A DNA stretch of 64,000 nt from Corythucha ciliata (taxonomy: Eukaryota; Arthropoda; Insecta; Hemiptera; Tingidae). The translations under genes and the position numbers were made by a program. The notes under the pieces were generated by a model. The model was not told the DNA's origin, searched no databases, and was given only the letters and a program-made list of their open reading frames with translations. Of this stretch, positions 1 to 34,460 are shown in pieces (the first letter of the stretch is position 1; the number at the start of each line of letters is the position of its first letter). The stretch is from assembly GCA_038030265.1 (NCBI GenBank), contig CM075939.1, forward strand, positions 35,321,253-35,385,252, written 5' to 3'.

Positions 1-268
1 TATTCCGGTAGCGGAGCATCCAAATAGTAAGAAATGACCCTCGCCAGACATGTTCAGATGATCCGGTGTCTGGACACAAATTTTGCAAACTTCGAACGCT
101 GTCTTCCCTCTATGTCCCACTGAAATTGTCTGGCATTTGTTATTAAGGAAAGCTCTCTAGGCGTATAATGAGCCTTTAGGTATTTCATTTTATTTTATTG
201 CAAACAACGGCAAGCGCCCTGCTCGGCCTTGTCCAGCTAAAAATTTCTGGCGACGATACAAGCGCATT

Positions 269-519
269 TACTATAGTCGGATCGGCGAAAGAATGTGCAT
301 GAGTGGTGGGAGGCCATAAGCCCGCTTTTTCCCTCTCTTAACGTCGTTCTCTATTTCTCCTCTTATTATCAAACTACTGCAACCAATAACAGAGAGTTTT
401 ACCGATAAAATAGGAGAGGCTCCTCTCAGGTGATGGTGTGGTAGCGGTAAGTCATATGGGTTTAGGGAAAGGAGAGAGGGTGATTTCATGCACATTCTTT
501 CACCGACCCAACTATAGTG
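269..519. mobile_element. Palindromic MITE-like element
   Basis: The ends are inverted repeats of about 30 bp: the left arm begins ACTATAGTCGGATCGGCG and the right arm ends with its near complement around 500-518. The interior has no coding capacity that I trust, so the 101-residue minus-strand open frame here is taken to be an accident of the element. The layout is that of a non-autonomous DNA transposon. No clear target duplication was identified. Confidence 0.55.
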
Positions 520-2555
520 ACCATGTGATGTTGTAATGATGGTTTCAAGCGCTATCAGATGATACGGATTTTTCATACGGTGGGCAAATATGTACTAAAT
601 AAATATGTAGTACCTACGCATATGTGAAACTAAACGCGTTGTATTGATAGTGATGAGTTGGAATAAGATAGGCTTCAACCAGCACGACCGAACAGAGTTG
701 AAGGAGGGGTGTCGTGTCCCGTACCTATTGTTGGACTTAACAGGGAGTTTATAACATGGACAATATTTCGCATTTTCGCCCGGTAATTCTGCACCGTAAA
801 TAGGTCAAAATGACCATAGACCGATTAGCATTAGTTTCCGAGATATTCAGGAATTAATGGCTTTTTGAGTAGAAGGTAGATGATCCTGGTGGTCAAAACT
901 GGTCTGCAAAAAATTGAATAAGTTGCGTTGCAACCAAGGATTTTTCTAATTTCCCCTCCCAGCTGTGAACCATCCACCATCGCTCCAACGTGCGATACCA
1001 ACATTTAATGGATACCTTTGATTTCGCGATGTTTCCATGAGTGGCTGGTCTTTTCGAAGCCTTTCGATTTCTTTCATAATCTCTTCCCGTCGCTATTACT
1101 TCGTACCTCCGTGAAACGTTCCTATTTCATTTTCCTATGGTTTCATGCTGCCCTATAGGTCCTGCTGAACTGACTCTCCTTTTTTATAATTCACTGAGTT
1201 CATTTTTAGACCAGCTTGGCTTAACTTAGTTTCGACTGTTCGCCACCTTAAAAGCGTCTGATTTCACAACTGAAAAAAGTTGTGAAATCAACTGAAGATG
1301 GCGGACAGCCGCAGTGGCGGCGGAAGTATTTTGGTTCGGGGGGGGGGGGCGAAAATTAAGGCTCTCCCCCCTACCCATCACCACCGAACCTTTCCTTACC
1401 CTTCCCCAACCCTACCCATCACTACCATCCCATCGTTATTTTTCATCAATAGAAAGGTGAAGTATAGTGTAGTACTCAATTTCAAGTAAATAGAGGATGC
1501 AAGGTATTGTACGGGGTACTCAATAGTCTTGAATTTTCGGCATATTGGGAATGATTTGAATGTGGTATACAACGGCCTGATTTTTTTCTTATGGCAAGTA
1601 TTCGTTTTAAATAATAAACGATAATCATTTGTACACAAATAAAACATCAAATATACTTAAATACGTGGCAACGTGTGGGATGGCAGATAAGGGCGTAACA
1701 AGAAATTTTCCTGGAAACAGCGATTGCAGCCCGGAGGCTGCTATGTGCTCATGGAGGAGGGGAGATGTAATACATGTCCTTCATATTGCTTAAATTTGGG
1801 CTAAAACCCTCTCCGGAAGGGGGGTGATAGCTGGACCAACCCCCTTTGTCAGGTAGCTAGGGTAAAGCGTAGAAGAAGAATCAATAATATATTATAGGAT
1901 ACATCGAATTTTCATGATTACCCACAAAAATTCTGCAGACAAGTGAAAGATGGGGGGGGGGGTGAATGGCCTAGGCATTGATATTTTTCATTTTCTCGTA
2001 AATGACCCAGGGTTTTCGATCTAAGAGATGGTCGCTTGGTCCTCGAATAAGAAGCGAAACGGATAGAATAAGATCGGCACTGAAGCCTGGGGGGCCACGC
2101 CCCCCCCCGTCTGAATTCCGGAGGGGCGGCCCCCCGGTTCCGCCGGCAGACTGACAACGCAGGCCTTTTTGCTTGCATTACCAACAAAGTTCTCCATCCA
2201 CCAATGCTAAGAAAAAAAGAAAGAAAGAAAGTTTAAGCGCTCTTTCACTAATAGCATTATGCACGAAATAAGCGTTTTCTCGGGGTTTTCAACAACGTAG
2301 CCATGGCTTCATTGGCGTGAAAAGTGTAAATTTTATCATAAAATGCCAAATTAGCCAGGAAAACATCGATTTGACCTAATGAACGGTCAATTTAATGAGG
2401 AAACTAGCAAATTAATCAGAACGGAGGTAAATTTTCCTGTACAACAGATTAACGAATGCTTTTTTATTTACGACCAAAAATCATGGCAAGGCGGCCCCCA
2501 AACCGGTAATTTTTTAGTACCTATCCCCCGCCATAAGTTATAGCTTATAACACAA
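520..2555. other. Gene-free repeat-derived region
   Basis: I see no supported gene here. It holds a partial palindrome at 1236-1310 related to the inverted repeat elements at 59562 and 62637, two G/C homopolymer runs (around 1338 and 2101), and otherwise AT-rich unclassified DNA. The short open frames lack conserved motifs and splice context. Confidence 0.5.
1236..1310. repeat. Short perfect-core palindrome, fragment of a larger inverted repeat family
   Basis: GATTTCACAAC and GTTGTGAAATC face each other across a 6-nt loop, flanked by imperfect arms reading CTGTTCGCCACCTT and AAGATGGCGGACAG. The same arm words (GCCATCTTCAGCGTCTG-like) appear inside the inverted repeat elements at 59562-59799 and 62637-62909, so this looks like a truncated, rearranged member of that family. 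Confidence 0.5.
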
Positions 2556-2559
2556 AAAC

Positions 2560-3110
2560 TCGGGGCCTGAAGTGGTAATCTCTAAGAGGCCCTTAAGTCT
2601 CTAAATGAACAAGGACGAACATAATTTTTGATTTTCACTAAATTTCAGCCACGAAGTTGCCTCCTCAGAAACCTCGAATTAGCGTTTTTCCTCAATTTTT
2701 GTGAATAAACACTTATTCTCAATTTTAACCGCGAATTACCGTTTTATTTCTGCGTATATATTTCGCGTACTTGCGAATTGGCGCTTTTTCACAATTTATT
2801 TAGCCGTGAATAAGTGTTGATCAACGTTTTAGCTGCGCACGAGGTTATTTTTTTTTACAAAAATGTTTAGCATGAGTTAGCCCTTTTTTTATGTTATTTT
2901 CACAAAATTGTTTGCAGAAACTACGTCAAAATGTATTCTCAATGTTAGCTTGTCTAAAATTAAGAAAATTGATTTTTGCTGTGATTCAGCGCTCCTCTTC
3001 CATTTTGTCCGCGAATCAATGCTTTTCATCCAATATTATCCGCAAATTGGCGTTTTTAAAAATACATTTTACCTCAAATTAGCCGCTGATTAGCGATGTT
3101 ATACTCTTAA
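2560..3110 (+). repeat. Degenerate tandem array, family A, with non-repetitive leader
   Basis: Diverged units of about 24-32 nt around CTCAATTTTAGCCGCGAATT, followed by AGCGTTTTT. The array is preceded (about 2560-2680) by a leader that is not itself repetitive and is recognisably the same as the leader of the array at 39895: it contains AATCTCTAAGAGGCCCTTA, then CTCTAAATGAACAAGG, then a TTGCCTC...GAAAC...CGAATTAGCG junction. Small open frames inside are by-products of the repeat. Confidence 0.65.
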
Positions 3111-3180
3111 CCATAAGTTTGCACCTTTTCACATATTTCGTGCTTTGGTGAAGCCGCATAGATATTTGGAGTTTCAATAA

Positions 3181-4480
3181 TTTATTGGGTGTCCAAAAGG
3201 CTTACCAAACGGAAATCTTAAAAAAGCATCTTTTGAAAGTTTCGATCTATTCTCACCAAATCAGTTCGGATATCGCTCAGGAAAATCGACGCTAAATGCT
3301 ATTCAAGCACTGACGTCTAAAATTGTGCAAACATTTGAGGCAAAAGGGATTGCTGCTGGTGACTTTCTAGACCTCAGTAAGGCTTTTGATAGAGCGGATC
3401 ATCGGTTAATCCTCAGAAAACTGGCGGGATGTGGCATTGGGAGGAGGGTTCATGACTTAATGAAGTCCTTTCTCAGCGGCAGACTTCAGTACGTCTCTTT
3501 GGATTTACACCAGACTTCGACCTTGAAGCCAGTGAAGACGGGCGTGCCCCAGGGCTCTATTCTTGGTCCCACTCTCTTTATAATACTGACTAATGATTTT
3601 GAATCTTGCTGTTCCGACTGTGTACCTCTCAGATATGCCGACGACACGACCCTTCTCACTTGCTCGCGGGATTATGATACCGCCATTTCGTCGTCGACAG
3701 CATCAGTTGCGAAAGCCAAGGACTGGTTTGACGCAAATAATTTAGAAATGAACGACGAAAAGACTTCCCGGATCGTGTTCTGCCTACGTAATTTCCCAGA
3801 ATTTGAGAACAATGCTGTGAAATTTCTGGGAATTCATCTGGATTCCAAACTCACGTTTAAAAAGCACTTTGAGGAACTCTCGAAAAGACTGACGAGGTTA
3901 ACTTTCATGCTACGAAAACTTAAGTCTAGCGTGTCAAAAGATGTCCTGAGAATGGTTTACTTTGGATGTTATTTCCATTCCATACTTGCGTATGGTATTG
4001 CTGTCCGGGGAGGTGTTCCTGGGACTCGGACCTTATTTAAACTTCAAAAAAGAGCCGTGAGGATCATAGCACAACTGAAACCTCGTGACTCCTGTAGAGA
4101 CGCATTTTCTGAGTTGGGCATTCCTACATTGTACGCTACTTACGCATGCGAATGTCTGAAGGTGCTCAACAGCGGCTTATTAGATGGAAGAATTATCATC
4201 GAGAAAAGTCATGGCTATGAGACAAGATCTGCTGCACAACCAGCTTTACCGTTCATGCGAATTAATAAGGTTCAGATAGACCCGAATGTCAGAGGACTGC
4301 AGCTGTACCACCAGATTCCGGCACTATTCAAAGCTGAAAACGGGATCGTTAATTTAAAATCATTTAAAAGGCATTTGATTCATAAGGTGCCGTATTCATT
4401 GAGTGAGCTGCTGCATCCTCAAGTGAAAACGATGTGACGACCCTATTCATAATTATTGTATTATGCTGAAAGGGAAATAC

Positions 4481-4514
<34 letters not shown>

Positions 4515-4515
4515 G
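3181..4515 (+). mobile_element. Non-LTR retrotransposon fragment: reverse transcriptase ORF plus TTA-repeat tail
   Basis: An open frame with no stop runs from about 3181 to the TGA at 4437 (about 418 codons). It contains the fingers motif SPNQFGYRSGKST, motif A (LDLSKAFDRADH) with its catalytic Asp, the VPQGSILGP motif, and motif C YADD. The order and spacing fit the reverse transcriptase of Jockey/CR1-like LINEs, which copy their RNA into DNA at a nick. No endonuclease or ORF1 is present upstream, so the copy is 5' truncated, as is usual for LINEs. A (TTA)n run follows at about 4481-4514, consistent with a simple-repeat 3' tail. An automatic ATG-type start around 3325 would be artificial: the frame extends upstream of it. 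Clade assignment is an inference from motifs only. Confidence 0.85.
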
Positions 4516-4689
4516 CAACTTGAGCTAACTGACAACAGCTGCAAGTAAAATTTCACTTTCTTGGCTCCTTGTATATTAGGTATAACTTACAATTAGACTA
4601 TTTCTACCTTACCAGTATTTATGCACCTCTTCTGCGCGAAAAATGTGGTGAAGTAAAAAAGCAGACTTTTTTCGATATCTCGGCCATAA

Positions 4690-4877
4690 AGGGGAACCAT
4701 AGACGTACAATATTATTGCACAAACTAGATTGCGCAGTATTTTGTTTCCAGATGTTTACAGAATAAAAATGAGAGTTGTACATTATATTGTGCAACCCCC
4801 AATACAACCCACAAACGTTCAATTTTATTGTGCAACCCCTAGTTTGTGCAATATTTATTGTACGTGTATGGGCCGCT
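4690..4877. mobile_element. MITE with TAA target duplication (copy 1)
   Basis: Inverted termini contain the words TTGCACAAACTAG and CTAGTTTGTGCAA next to GTACAATA/TATTGTAC. TAA flanks both ends (4687-4689 and 4878-4880), a 3-bp target duplication of the TWA kind used by PIF/Harbinger elements. A second copy lies in the opposite orientation at 50265-50454 with the same flanking TAA. Confidence 0.65.
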
Positions 4878-4880
4878 TAA

Positions 4881-5361
4881 AACTTGCACTTCACTCCCAT
4901 GCTAATTTCTAGGTTCCACTTTTTGTAGCTTGTGCAGTTGTGCTGTTGAACCCAACAGTTTATGATCAAGTTTTTGTCCTTGGGTTGAATTTTTGTTCAA
5001 AACCTTCAAAACGAACGAGCGGGAAGGCAGCCGACTCGAGCATGCGCCCTAGAACGCCGCTTGCCGCAGGGAGCGCTAGCTACTCACTAATTTGTTTTGC
5101 CCTTCCTTTTCAGATGAAATTGAGCGCCCGCGATCACAGATCCTGACGTGATTCCGGTTCTTTCGTGGCTTGTTTACTTTTCCGTGGAAATTGTTTACTT
5201 TATTTCCCTCCCCCGAGTTTTAGTGACTTGATTCTGTGCCGTTTTTCAACGTTTTCGCGAGTTATAAGTGCGTTGATAAAGTTCGCGTGGCTTATTTCCT
5301 CCGGGGGTTTTTTGCCCGTCTCCAACTCTTCGCAGTTTTTCACACCTGAAATCGGAAGGCC
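4881..5361 (+). promoter_or_regulatory. Mi-2 upstream region / presumed 5' UTR and promoter
   Basis: This gene-free stretch immediately precedes the Mi-2 start codon. From about 5010 it is richer in CpG than the flanking repeats (GAGCGCCCGCGATCAC and neighbours) and free of repeat arrays, which fits a promoter and 5' UTR. No TATA box or initiator is clear, and the transcription start is not defined by sequence alone. Confidence 0.4.
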
Positions 5362-28548
<23,187 letters not shown>

Positions 28549-28810
28549 AGCAAAGGGGAGTCCCAAATAAGCTTTTTTTCCGAACCTTCTTTACACCTCG
28601 CCCCCCTCCCGTCCTATTGTTTGGATGATCCCCCTCCTACATTTTAGGCTGATTTTTTTTTTATTACTTTTTTACGCACGTTGATGATTGAATAGGGAAT
28701 TTTGTAGGATGAAAACTAAACCATTTTTGGTTTATATTGTTAATAATATTTATTTTCGTTTTTGTCTTTGTAAAAAAAATTGATATTTCTCGTTTATCAT
28801 TTTTTTTTTA

Positions 28811-28816
28811 AATAAA
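28811..28816 (+). terminator. Mi-2 poly(A) signal AATAAA
   Basis: A canonical AATAAA lies about 260 nt after the Mi-2 stop codon, in an AT-rich 3' UTR with T-runs on either side. It is the first such signal downstream of the stop on this strand. Confidence 0.6.
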
Positions 28817-29178
28817 ATTTTTGAAACTCCTAAAATGAAGAAACGTGTTTAGATTTGCCGCATAGTTCAATCAGTTTTATTTCTGAAAGGAACTGTTGAG
28901 TTTAGGAGCTGTGAATAAACGATTGAGTGAGCGTGCGTGTGGGACTTAAAAATTCGACTATTAATTTATTACATTGCATCGCTGAATATTCAAGTGTAAT
29001 TCTGGTACATAGTTCAAATAGGTAAAGGGTAAGTTAGAGTTTTCCTTTTTTTTTCTTTACGTTTCCACTTTGCTTACAATTAAATAAACAATTCATCTGA
29101 GATATTTATTATAGTAAGGTTAATGATCTTATTGTTAAATTCGAAATAAAAACGGACACTATTTTATAAAATGCTTCC

Positions 29179-29184
29179 TTTATT
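29179..29184 (-). terminator. Poly(A) signal for the minus-strand gene ending at 29307
   Basis: TTTATT on the plus strand reads AATAAA on the minus strand, about 120 nt past the proposed stop at 29307-29309. It supports a transcript ending here, tail to tail with Mi-2. Confidence 0.45.
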
Positions 29185-29306
29185 TCTTTATGTTTATACA
29201 CAAAAATGTATAAAAAAACAAACAAAGGAAGAAAATTTCTAACTTGGATTATTTCGCAAACCTTTCATTCCTTCTCCGTTTCTCATTTCATGATCTAAGT
29301 GGGTTC

Positions 29307-29551
29307 CTAGTTGAATAATTTGAAGCTTTGTGGGGAAAGAGACTCTGTGGTTGTAGTTTTGGAGTCTGGAGACCACGTAAGATCGGCCTTGATGATCTGC
29401 GGCAGGACGATGAGTGAGCGCGACTCTAAAGACATCATCAGTTCGGCTGAAATTGAGAAATTTACAAAATTCCGCGCCTTCTGATGAAGGAACTTGGCGG
29501 CTGAGACAGGGAATATACACTGATCCTCAGTTTCTGTAGCTCCTCAGGCGA
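29307..29551 (-). CDS. Last two exons of an unidentified conserved-looking gene (partial)
   Basis: Exons read 29551-29521 (acceptor TTTTTAG) and 29446-29307 (acceptor CTCAATTTCAG), separated by a 74-nt intron that starts GTGTAT, a typical intron size for this genome. Joined, they give 56 residues beginning SPEELQKLRI and containing ESRSLIVLPQIIKADLTWSP and ending PQSFKLFN, then TAG. A poly(A) signal follows. The unspliced alternative frame over 29239-29520 is open for 93 codons but is preceded in frame by a stop and has no ATG. I cannot identify the protein, and no upstream exon was found before the repeats that begin at about 29590; earlier exons may lie beyond them. The gene may also be a leftover fragment. 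Everything except the open frame and signals is inference. Confidence 0.4.
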
Positions 29552-29599
29552 CTAAAAATGAAAAGGCACACAGAAGTGGTGTTCTTTAGGTAAGTACGT

Positions 29600-30135
29600 T
29601 GCAAACACAATGTACAATATTTGGAAAAAGCGCTAATATTCGCGGCTGAAACTACGAGAAATCGCTCATTCACCACTAATCGAAACGAGTTCCAAAACAA
29701 GATTGAGACAAAATCGCCTATTTACGGAGTGTAGAGGCCATTTCATGGCTAAAATGTCGACTACAACGCTAATGTGCAGTGTGCTGCACTTGGGTCAAGC
29801 CCACGGCTAAAATTGAGAAAAAGGGAGAAATCGGATTTCTGCTAAAATTAGGGACAACGCTAGTTCATTGCTAATAAAGCTTTTCACTGATTCGTGGTTG
29901 AATTGTAAACAAAAAACAACTAATTAACGGCTTAAATTGAGAAAAAGTGCTAATTCAAAGATAAAATGTGGAAAAATCGCTAATTCGCAAAGATAAAAAA
30001 AACACAAACTTGCGGCTAAAATTGTCAATTTAAGGCCTCAGAAGGCAAGTTATTCGCGGCTAAAAATGATGGAAACCGCCAATTCACCGGATTGAATCGC
30101 TACTTTGCGGTAGAAGTTGAGAAAAAGAGCGGCCT
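29600..30135 (-). repeat. Degenerate tandem array, family A (inverted)
   Basis: Units of about 25-32 nt reading GCTAATTCGCGGCTAAAATT, followed by GAGAAAAA, on the plus strand, which is the complement of the array at 2560. The distinctive sub-block with a GGCCTCAGAAGGCAAGTTATT phrase (around 30024-30050) corresponds to the leader/array junction of the copies at 2560 and 39895. Confidence 0.6.
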
Positions 30136-30139
30136 TTCC

Positions 30140-31560
30140 AAACCGGTCCCCATCAGTCATACGAAAAAAAATCATTTTCGCGCGTCGGGTACTTACAAAA
30201 AAGACAATTTTGCGGATTTGTGTTTGCTGGCCAACCAATTTTACTGATTTTTCGCACTAAAAACACGTTTTTGCATACTTGACTCTCCAAAAAAAAATAT
30301 GTACCTATTTCAATTTCTTGGATTTCATGCTCTAAAAAATTATATCGCTCATGCTGTCATGGTTCCTTGGAAGTTTTGTTTTTTATTTTTACTAGAAATC
30401 CTGGTGGGAGTGGGGATAAACGTGTGAGCCAGGCACGTGGTGGGGAGGGAAATGCCAGCTCCTTCAGTCCCTGTCCCTTTCCCAGCTCCATCAATTTTAG
30501 GGGTAGGCTGGGTAGGCGACCGCCAAGGGCACCTGCTCAAGCCCCCCCCCCTCCCACACACCTTGGAATATTTGGCAACGAAGCATGAAAATTTCCACCT
30601 AGAAACACGTTTGGACCAATGGACCGTTCAATCAGGGTTTCGGTTCAGAACTGATAGTTTAGGATTATTTTGCCCAGAAACAGTCCGAATCAGCCCGATG
30701 GGGGGGGGGGCGGATTCGGCTATCCTCGTGACATTGATGTAGAGAGCCTCATACATAGAACGCCCAAAAACATCCCAAACATACCAAAGAACGAGAGGTG
30801 GTGAGTCTTCGAGCCATTCACTTCTGACGTGTAGAATCAGTGGGGTAGTTCGTTGAAAATGCCCCCTCTCCCACGGCAAAACCATGCCTTAGGCGCTCCT
30901 TCGTCTCGTGTCAATTCAACTTAAGAATTAATGAGAAGGGAGATTTTGATGGAATTCCTCATCACAGTTTTACACGTGCAACGCGCTGTGCGGAAATATT
31001 GGAATAAGGAGAAAGATGGGATGTTTTTGTCGCGTAAAAATAAATTATTGGTACCGGTTTCGGCTGGCTGCAGCCAATTTCAACCGTATAAAACCTAATC
31101 GAAAAAATAAAAAAGCTGCAAATTTTACACATGGGTTTATTATTCATGAATGTAGCAAAATCCGGCTTGAAATTACATGAAAATCGACACCCCACATTCC
31201 TATGATCTCAAAACCTTTGAAAATTCCCATTTTGGACCCGTTTTTTGCCCATAAAAACCCAGGGAGTTACTTGATCAAACTGATCAAATGGTTAGGACCA
31301 ACTAGATCCCAAGTGAAGTTTAAGTGAAGATATGGCCCGGACGGCGTACGGCGGAAGGACATTCCAGAAATGGAATCTAGACATGTTAAAACGAACACAG
31401 AAAAAAGTCTGAGGGTGGGTTGTAAAAATTTTTCCTGACCGAAAACATAGGTATATTATTCAGAATGAATAATAAATTAAAACAAATAAATTGATAAATA
31501 CAATAACTAAAAACTGTCTACTTGATCCGAGAATTAGCAGTTTAAAAAAAATTAGCTGGA
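30140..31560. other. Gene-free region
   Basis: No supported gene. A few diverged family B-like units at 30190-30340, then a GC-richer stretch (30390-30900) with two C/G homopolymer runs and open frames of poor composition, then AT-rich unclassified sequence. One open frame at 30385-30588 follows a plausible splice acceptor, but its proline-rich low-complexity translation has no recognisable motif. Confidence 0.4.
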
Positions 31561-31610
31561 AGTGAGCGCTTCAATTTTAATTTTAGCTGGGAATCAGCGG
31601 GTTTTTCTCA

Positions 31611-31764
31611 TAGCGTTCTTCTTTTGTATGAAATTCCGCTTTGAAGCCGAACATTTCCACCCGTCTTCTCTGAAATATATCATTTACATCATATATGGTA
31701 ACGGAGAAGATGGGTGGAAATGCTGCGACTCCAGAGCGAAATTTTATGTACATGGAGAACGCCA
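31611..31764. mobile_element. MITE family 1 copy with TCA target duplication
   Basis: Carries the family's TAGCGTT start, ACATTTCCACCCGTCTTCTC inner arm, AT-rich centre, and complementary second half ending GAGAACGCCA. TCA flanks both ends (31608-31610 and 31765-31767). It is inserted in a family A array. It is 154 bp, slightly longer than the copy at 12802. Confidence 0.75.
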
Positions 31765-31849
31765 TCAATTTCAGCCACGTATATCAGCAGGGTTTCCCAA
31801 AAAGATCCGTTAATTAACATTTTTCCCAATTTTAACCTAGAATTACCCC

Positions 31850-33060
31850 CCCCCCCCGGGTAGCCAGCAGCTTTTCTCAGATCTATCCGTTAATTTTTTT
31901 TACATTTTAGCCGCGAATGAGAGCTTTTTGTCAATTTTAGCCGCGAATTTGCGCCTTTTCTCCATTGTGGCTGTGAATTACAGGATTTTCTCAAATGTAG
32001 CAACGAATTATCATGCATATTTCTGAACGTCAACCGCGAATTTACGCTTTTCCACTATTTCAGCCGTGAGTATTAGCGCTTTTTTCAAACTTTTTTGCCA
32101 CATAATTGCCTCAAAGACTAGAACATTATTTTGCGCGTCTACTCAATTTTAGCCTCCTATTTTCTCTATTTTCGCATTTTCTTCATTTTAGCAGCTAAGT
32201 TTTGCCATTCCCCCCCCGTACCCCTGCCGAACTGGTTGCCTTTGATATATTTTCCCCAAGTTTGAAGGCAAATGAGCGCATATTCTCAATATTAGCCGCG
32301 AGTAGTCAAATTTTAGTGATAAAGTTGCCTCGAAAAACCACGAATTGGCGTTTTTTCGTGGTCGCAGCGATTTCTCAAAAAAATTGCTGATTTTTCTCAA
32401 TTTTATAGCCGCGAATCAACGATTTTTCTCAATTTATGCCGTGAACTAATAACTTTTTGAGGACTGTTTTAGCATTCGATTAGCACTTTTCTAAATTTTA
32501 GTAGTGAATTAACGTTTTTATCAATTCTAGCCATGAATTAACGTTTTTTAAAAAGCAATTATCTCACTCTGTCCGCGAATTAGGGATTTTCTCCATTTTA
32601 GCTATGAATTAGCATATTTCTCTGTTTTTGCCTCCGACTAGCATTTTCCCTCAATTTTAGCCGTGAATTAATGTTTTTTCTCAATTATAGCCGCAATGAT
32701 TTGTCTCAATATTTTACTCATGAATTAGTTTTTTTTTTTTCGAATTTTGTGCCATGAACTAGCACTTTTTTTCAATTTTAGCAGTGAATTTGTGATTTTT
32801 TCAATTTTATCCGTTTATTAGCGTTTTGCTACACTTTAGCCACAATTTAGCCCTCTTTCTTAATTTATCCGCTGATTAACGATTTTTCTCAATTTTATAA
32901 CTATGCCACGAATTAACGGTGTTCTCTAGCTGTTTTATCCACCAATTAGCAGTTTCTCTCAAGTTTAGCGTCAAATGGACGTTTTTCTAAATGTTTGCTA
33001 CGAATTAGTGATTTGTCTCAATTTTATCCGCGAATTAGCCGTTTGTTTGCCATGTGGCAG
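31850..33060 (+). repeat. Degenerate tandem array, family A (forward block)
   Basis: About 40 diverged units of 24-32 nt around CTCAATTTTAGCCGCGAATT, followed by AGCGTTTTT. It meets the inverted block at 33060-33655 head to head. It starts next to a run of C residues (about 31847-31857). Confidence 0.65.
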
Positions 33061-33655
33061 CATGGCTAAATGTGATAAAATCGTATATTCGTGGTCAAAA
33101 TTGAAAAGTGCTAATTCACAGCTAAAAATAAGAAAAAGTGCTAACTTTGTGCGCGGCTTTTGAAAAAAGCGATCATTTATGTGGCATCCTAATTTAATGA
33201 TGCACGCGAAAATCAAACAGGCACCCTAAAATTTCGAAAAATCGCTAACCTACTGCATACCTAAATGTGAAAAAATCGCACATTCATGGCCAAAAATTAA
33301 GAGCAAGTGATATTTGCCGCTAGAAATGAGAACAAAGACTCTTTTAAAGCTGAAATTGAAAAGAGGCGATACTTTGTGGGGCATCCTAACTTAAAGCCAA
33401 AATGAAGAAAATTCACGGTTTTAACGGCCACTTCGTTGCTGAGATAAAGTGCTAAGTCATGGCTGGAGCAAAATAAATTGCTAATTCGCGGCTAAAATCG
33501 TTGGCTAAAAGCGCTAATTGAGAAAATACGCTTATTTCCAGCTCAAGTTAAGAAAACACCAATCGCGGATATAAGTGAGAAAAATAGCCAATTTGCGTCT
33601 AAAATTAAGAAAAAACGCCAATTCTTGCCTAAAAGAGGAAAAATCGCTAGTTTAC
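33060..33655 (-). repeat. Degenerate tandem array, family A (inverted block)
   Basis: The orientation switches at about 33060: units now read GGCTAAAATTGAGAAAAAGC and CTAATTCGCGGCTAAAAT. Together with 31850-33060 this makes an inverted array whose transcript could fold on itself, although individual units are too diverged for perfect pairing. Confidence 0.6.
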
Positions 33656-34066
33656 GGTAGGGGCGTAGCGAGTCTTTGATCTAGAGGTGGACAGCTTCAT
33701 GTGGTGAGAACAAGTCAGATGCATCCCAATGCCTATTGCAGGCTTATATTCGAAAATGAGTCCCCAGAAAGAGAACTCGGTAGCCCATCAATTATAACGC
33801 GAGGTAAATCAAAGCGAAAAATCGTCAATTCGACCCCAGATACTGAATTAGCATAGGTAAAGGGTCGTGTACTGTCAAAACCTAACATCTCTGATGTAAA
33901 ACTGTATTAAAAAAATTTTTTTTGAAATGTCTGCCGCTGGAAGGCCTAAAATGCAAGTAGACCCTCATTTTACCCGCCTCTGCCGGCATAGATAAATAAA
34001 TAGATGGCGAAAATTATCTGAGCTCGCCCCTCCCCCGCGACCCCAGGGGCTATTGCTACGCCACTG
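33656..34066. mobile_element. Possible element with GGGGCGTAGC / GCTACGCC ends
   Basis: Starts TAGGGGCGTAGCG directly after the array and ends GCTATTGCTACGCCACTG. CAGTGGCGTAGC-like termini are common among hAT-type elements in animals, but the inverted match is short and no 8-bp duplication was confirmed. A similar start (ACAGGGGCGTAGCTG followed by a TTGATCTAG..GG phrase) occurs at about 39295. Confidence 0.3.
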
Positions 34067-34460
34067 TGTACGTGCAGTGTAGGTAGTGACGTTAAATTCA
34101 GTATACCACGATCTTGCTGACTAAAAACTCTCAGTAGGCGCACTTATGAAGGAAAAAATGACAACTTCAAGCACCCCACTATTAAATTTCCCACTTTGCT
34201 TGAGTCGTGTTAGGCATTATCCACAATGCCTGAAAACAGCCAGGCTATGTGATAAACTGGTAAATAATGAACAAATTTCCCACAAATCCTGGTTTCCCAC
34301 TTTGCCGGTAACATTTACATTTGTACATAAATGTAACCCCCCCCCCCCCGAACACAAACAATATTCGAACATTCATTTATGTAAATCTCCGGGTGAAGAA
34401 TGAGAACCCTAGTAACTGCCTAGATCTGTGTGTTACATACGTATAAAAAATAACTCGTCA

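Noticed and set aside
29239..29520. 93-codon minus-strand open frame as a gene in its own right
   Set aside because: It has no ATG, is preceded in frame by a stop, and crosses what looks like a 74-nt intron. The spliced alternative in another frame uses better signals.
29547..29589. Possible plus-strand first coding exon (ATG AAA AGG ... before a GTAAGT)
   Set aside because: Good acceptor and donor, but only 11 residues, no recognisable downstream exon, and overlap with the minus-strand exon proposed there.
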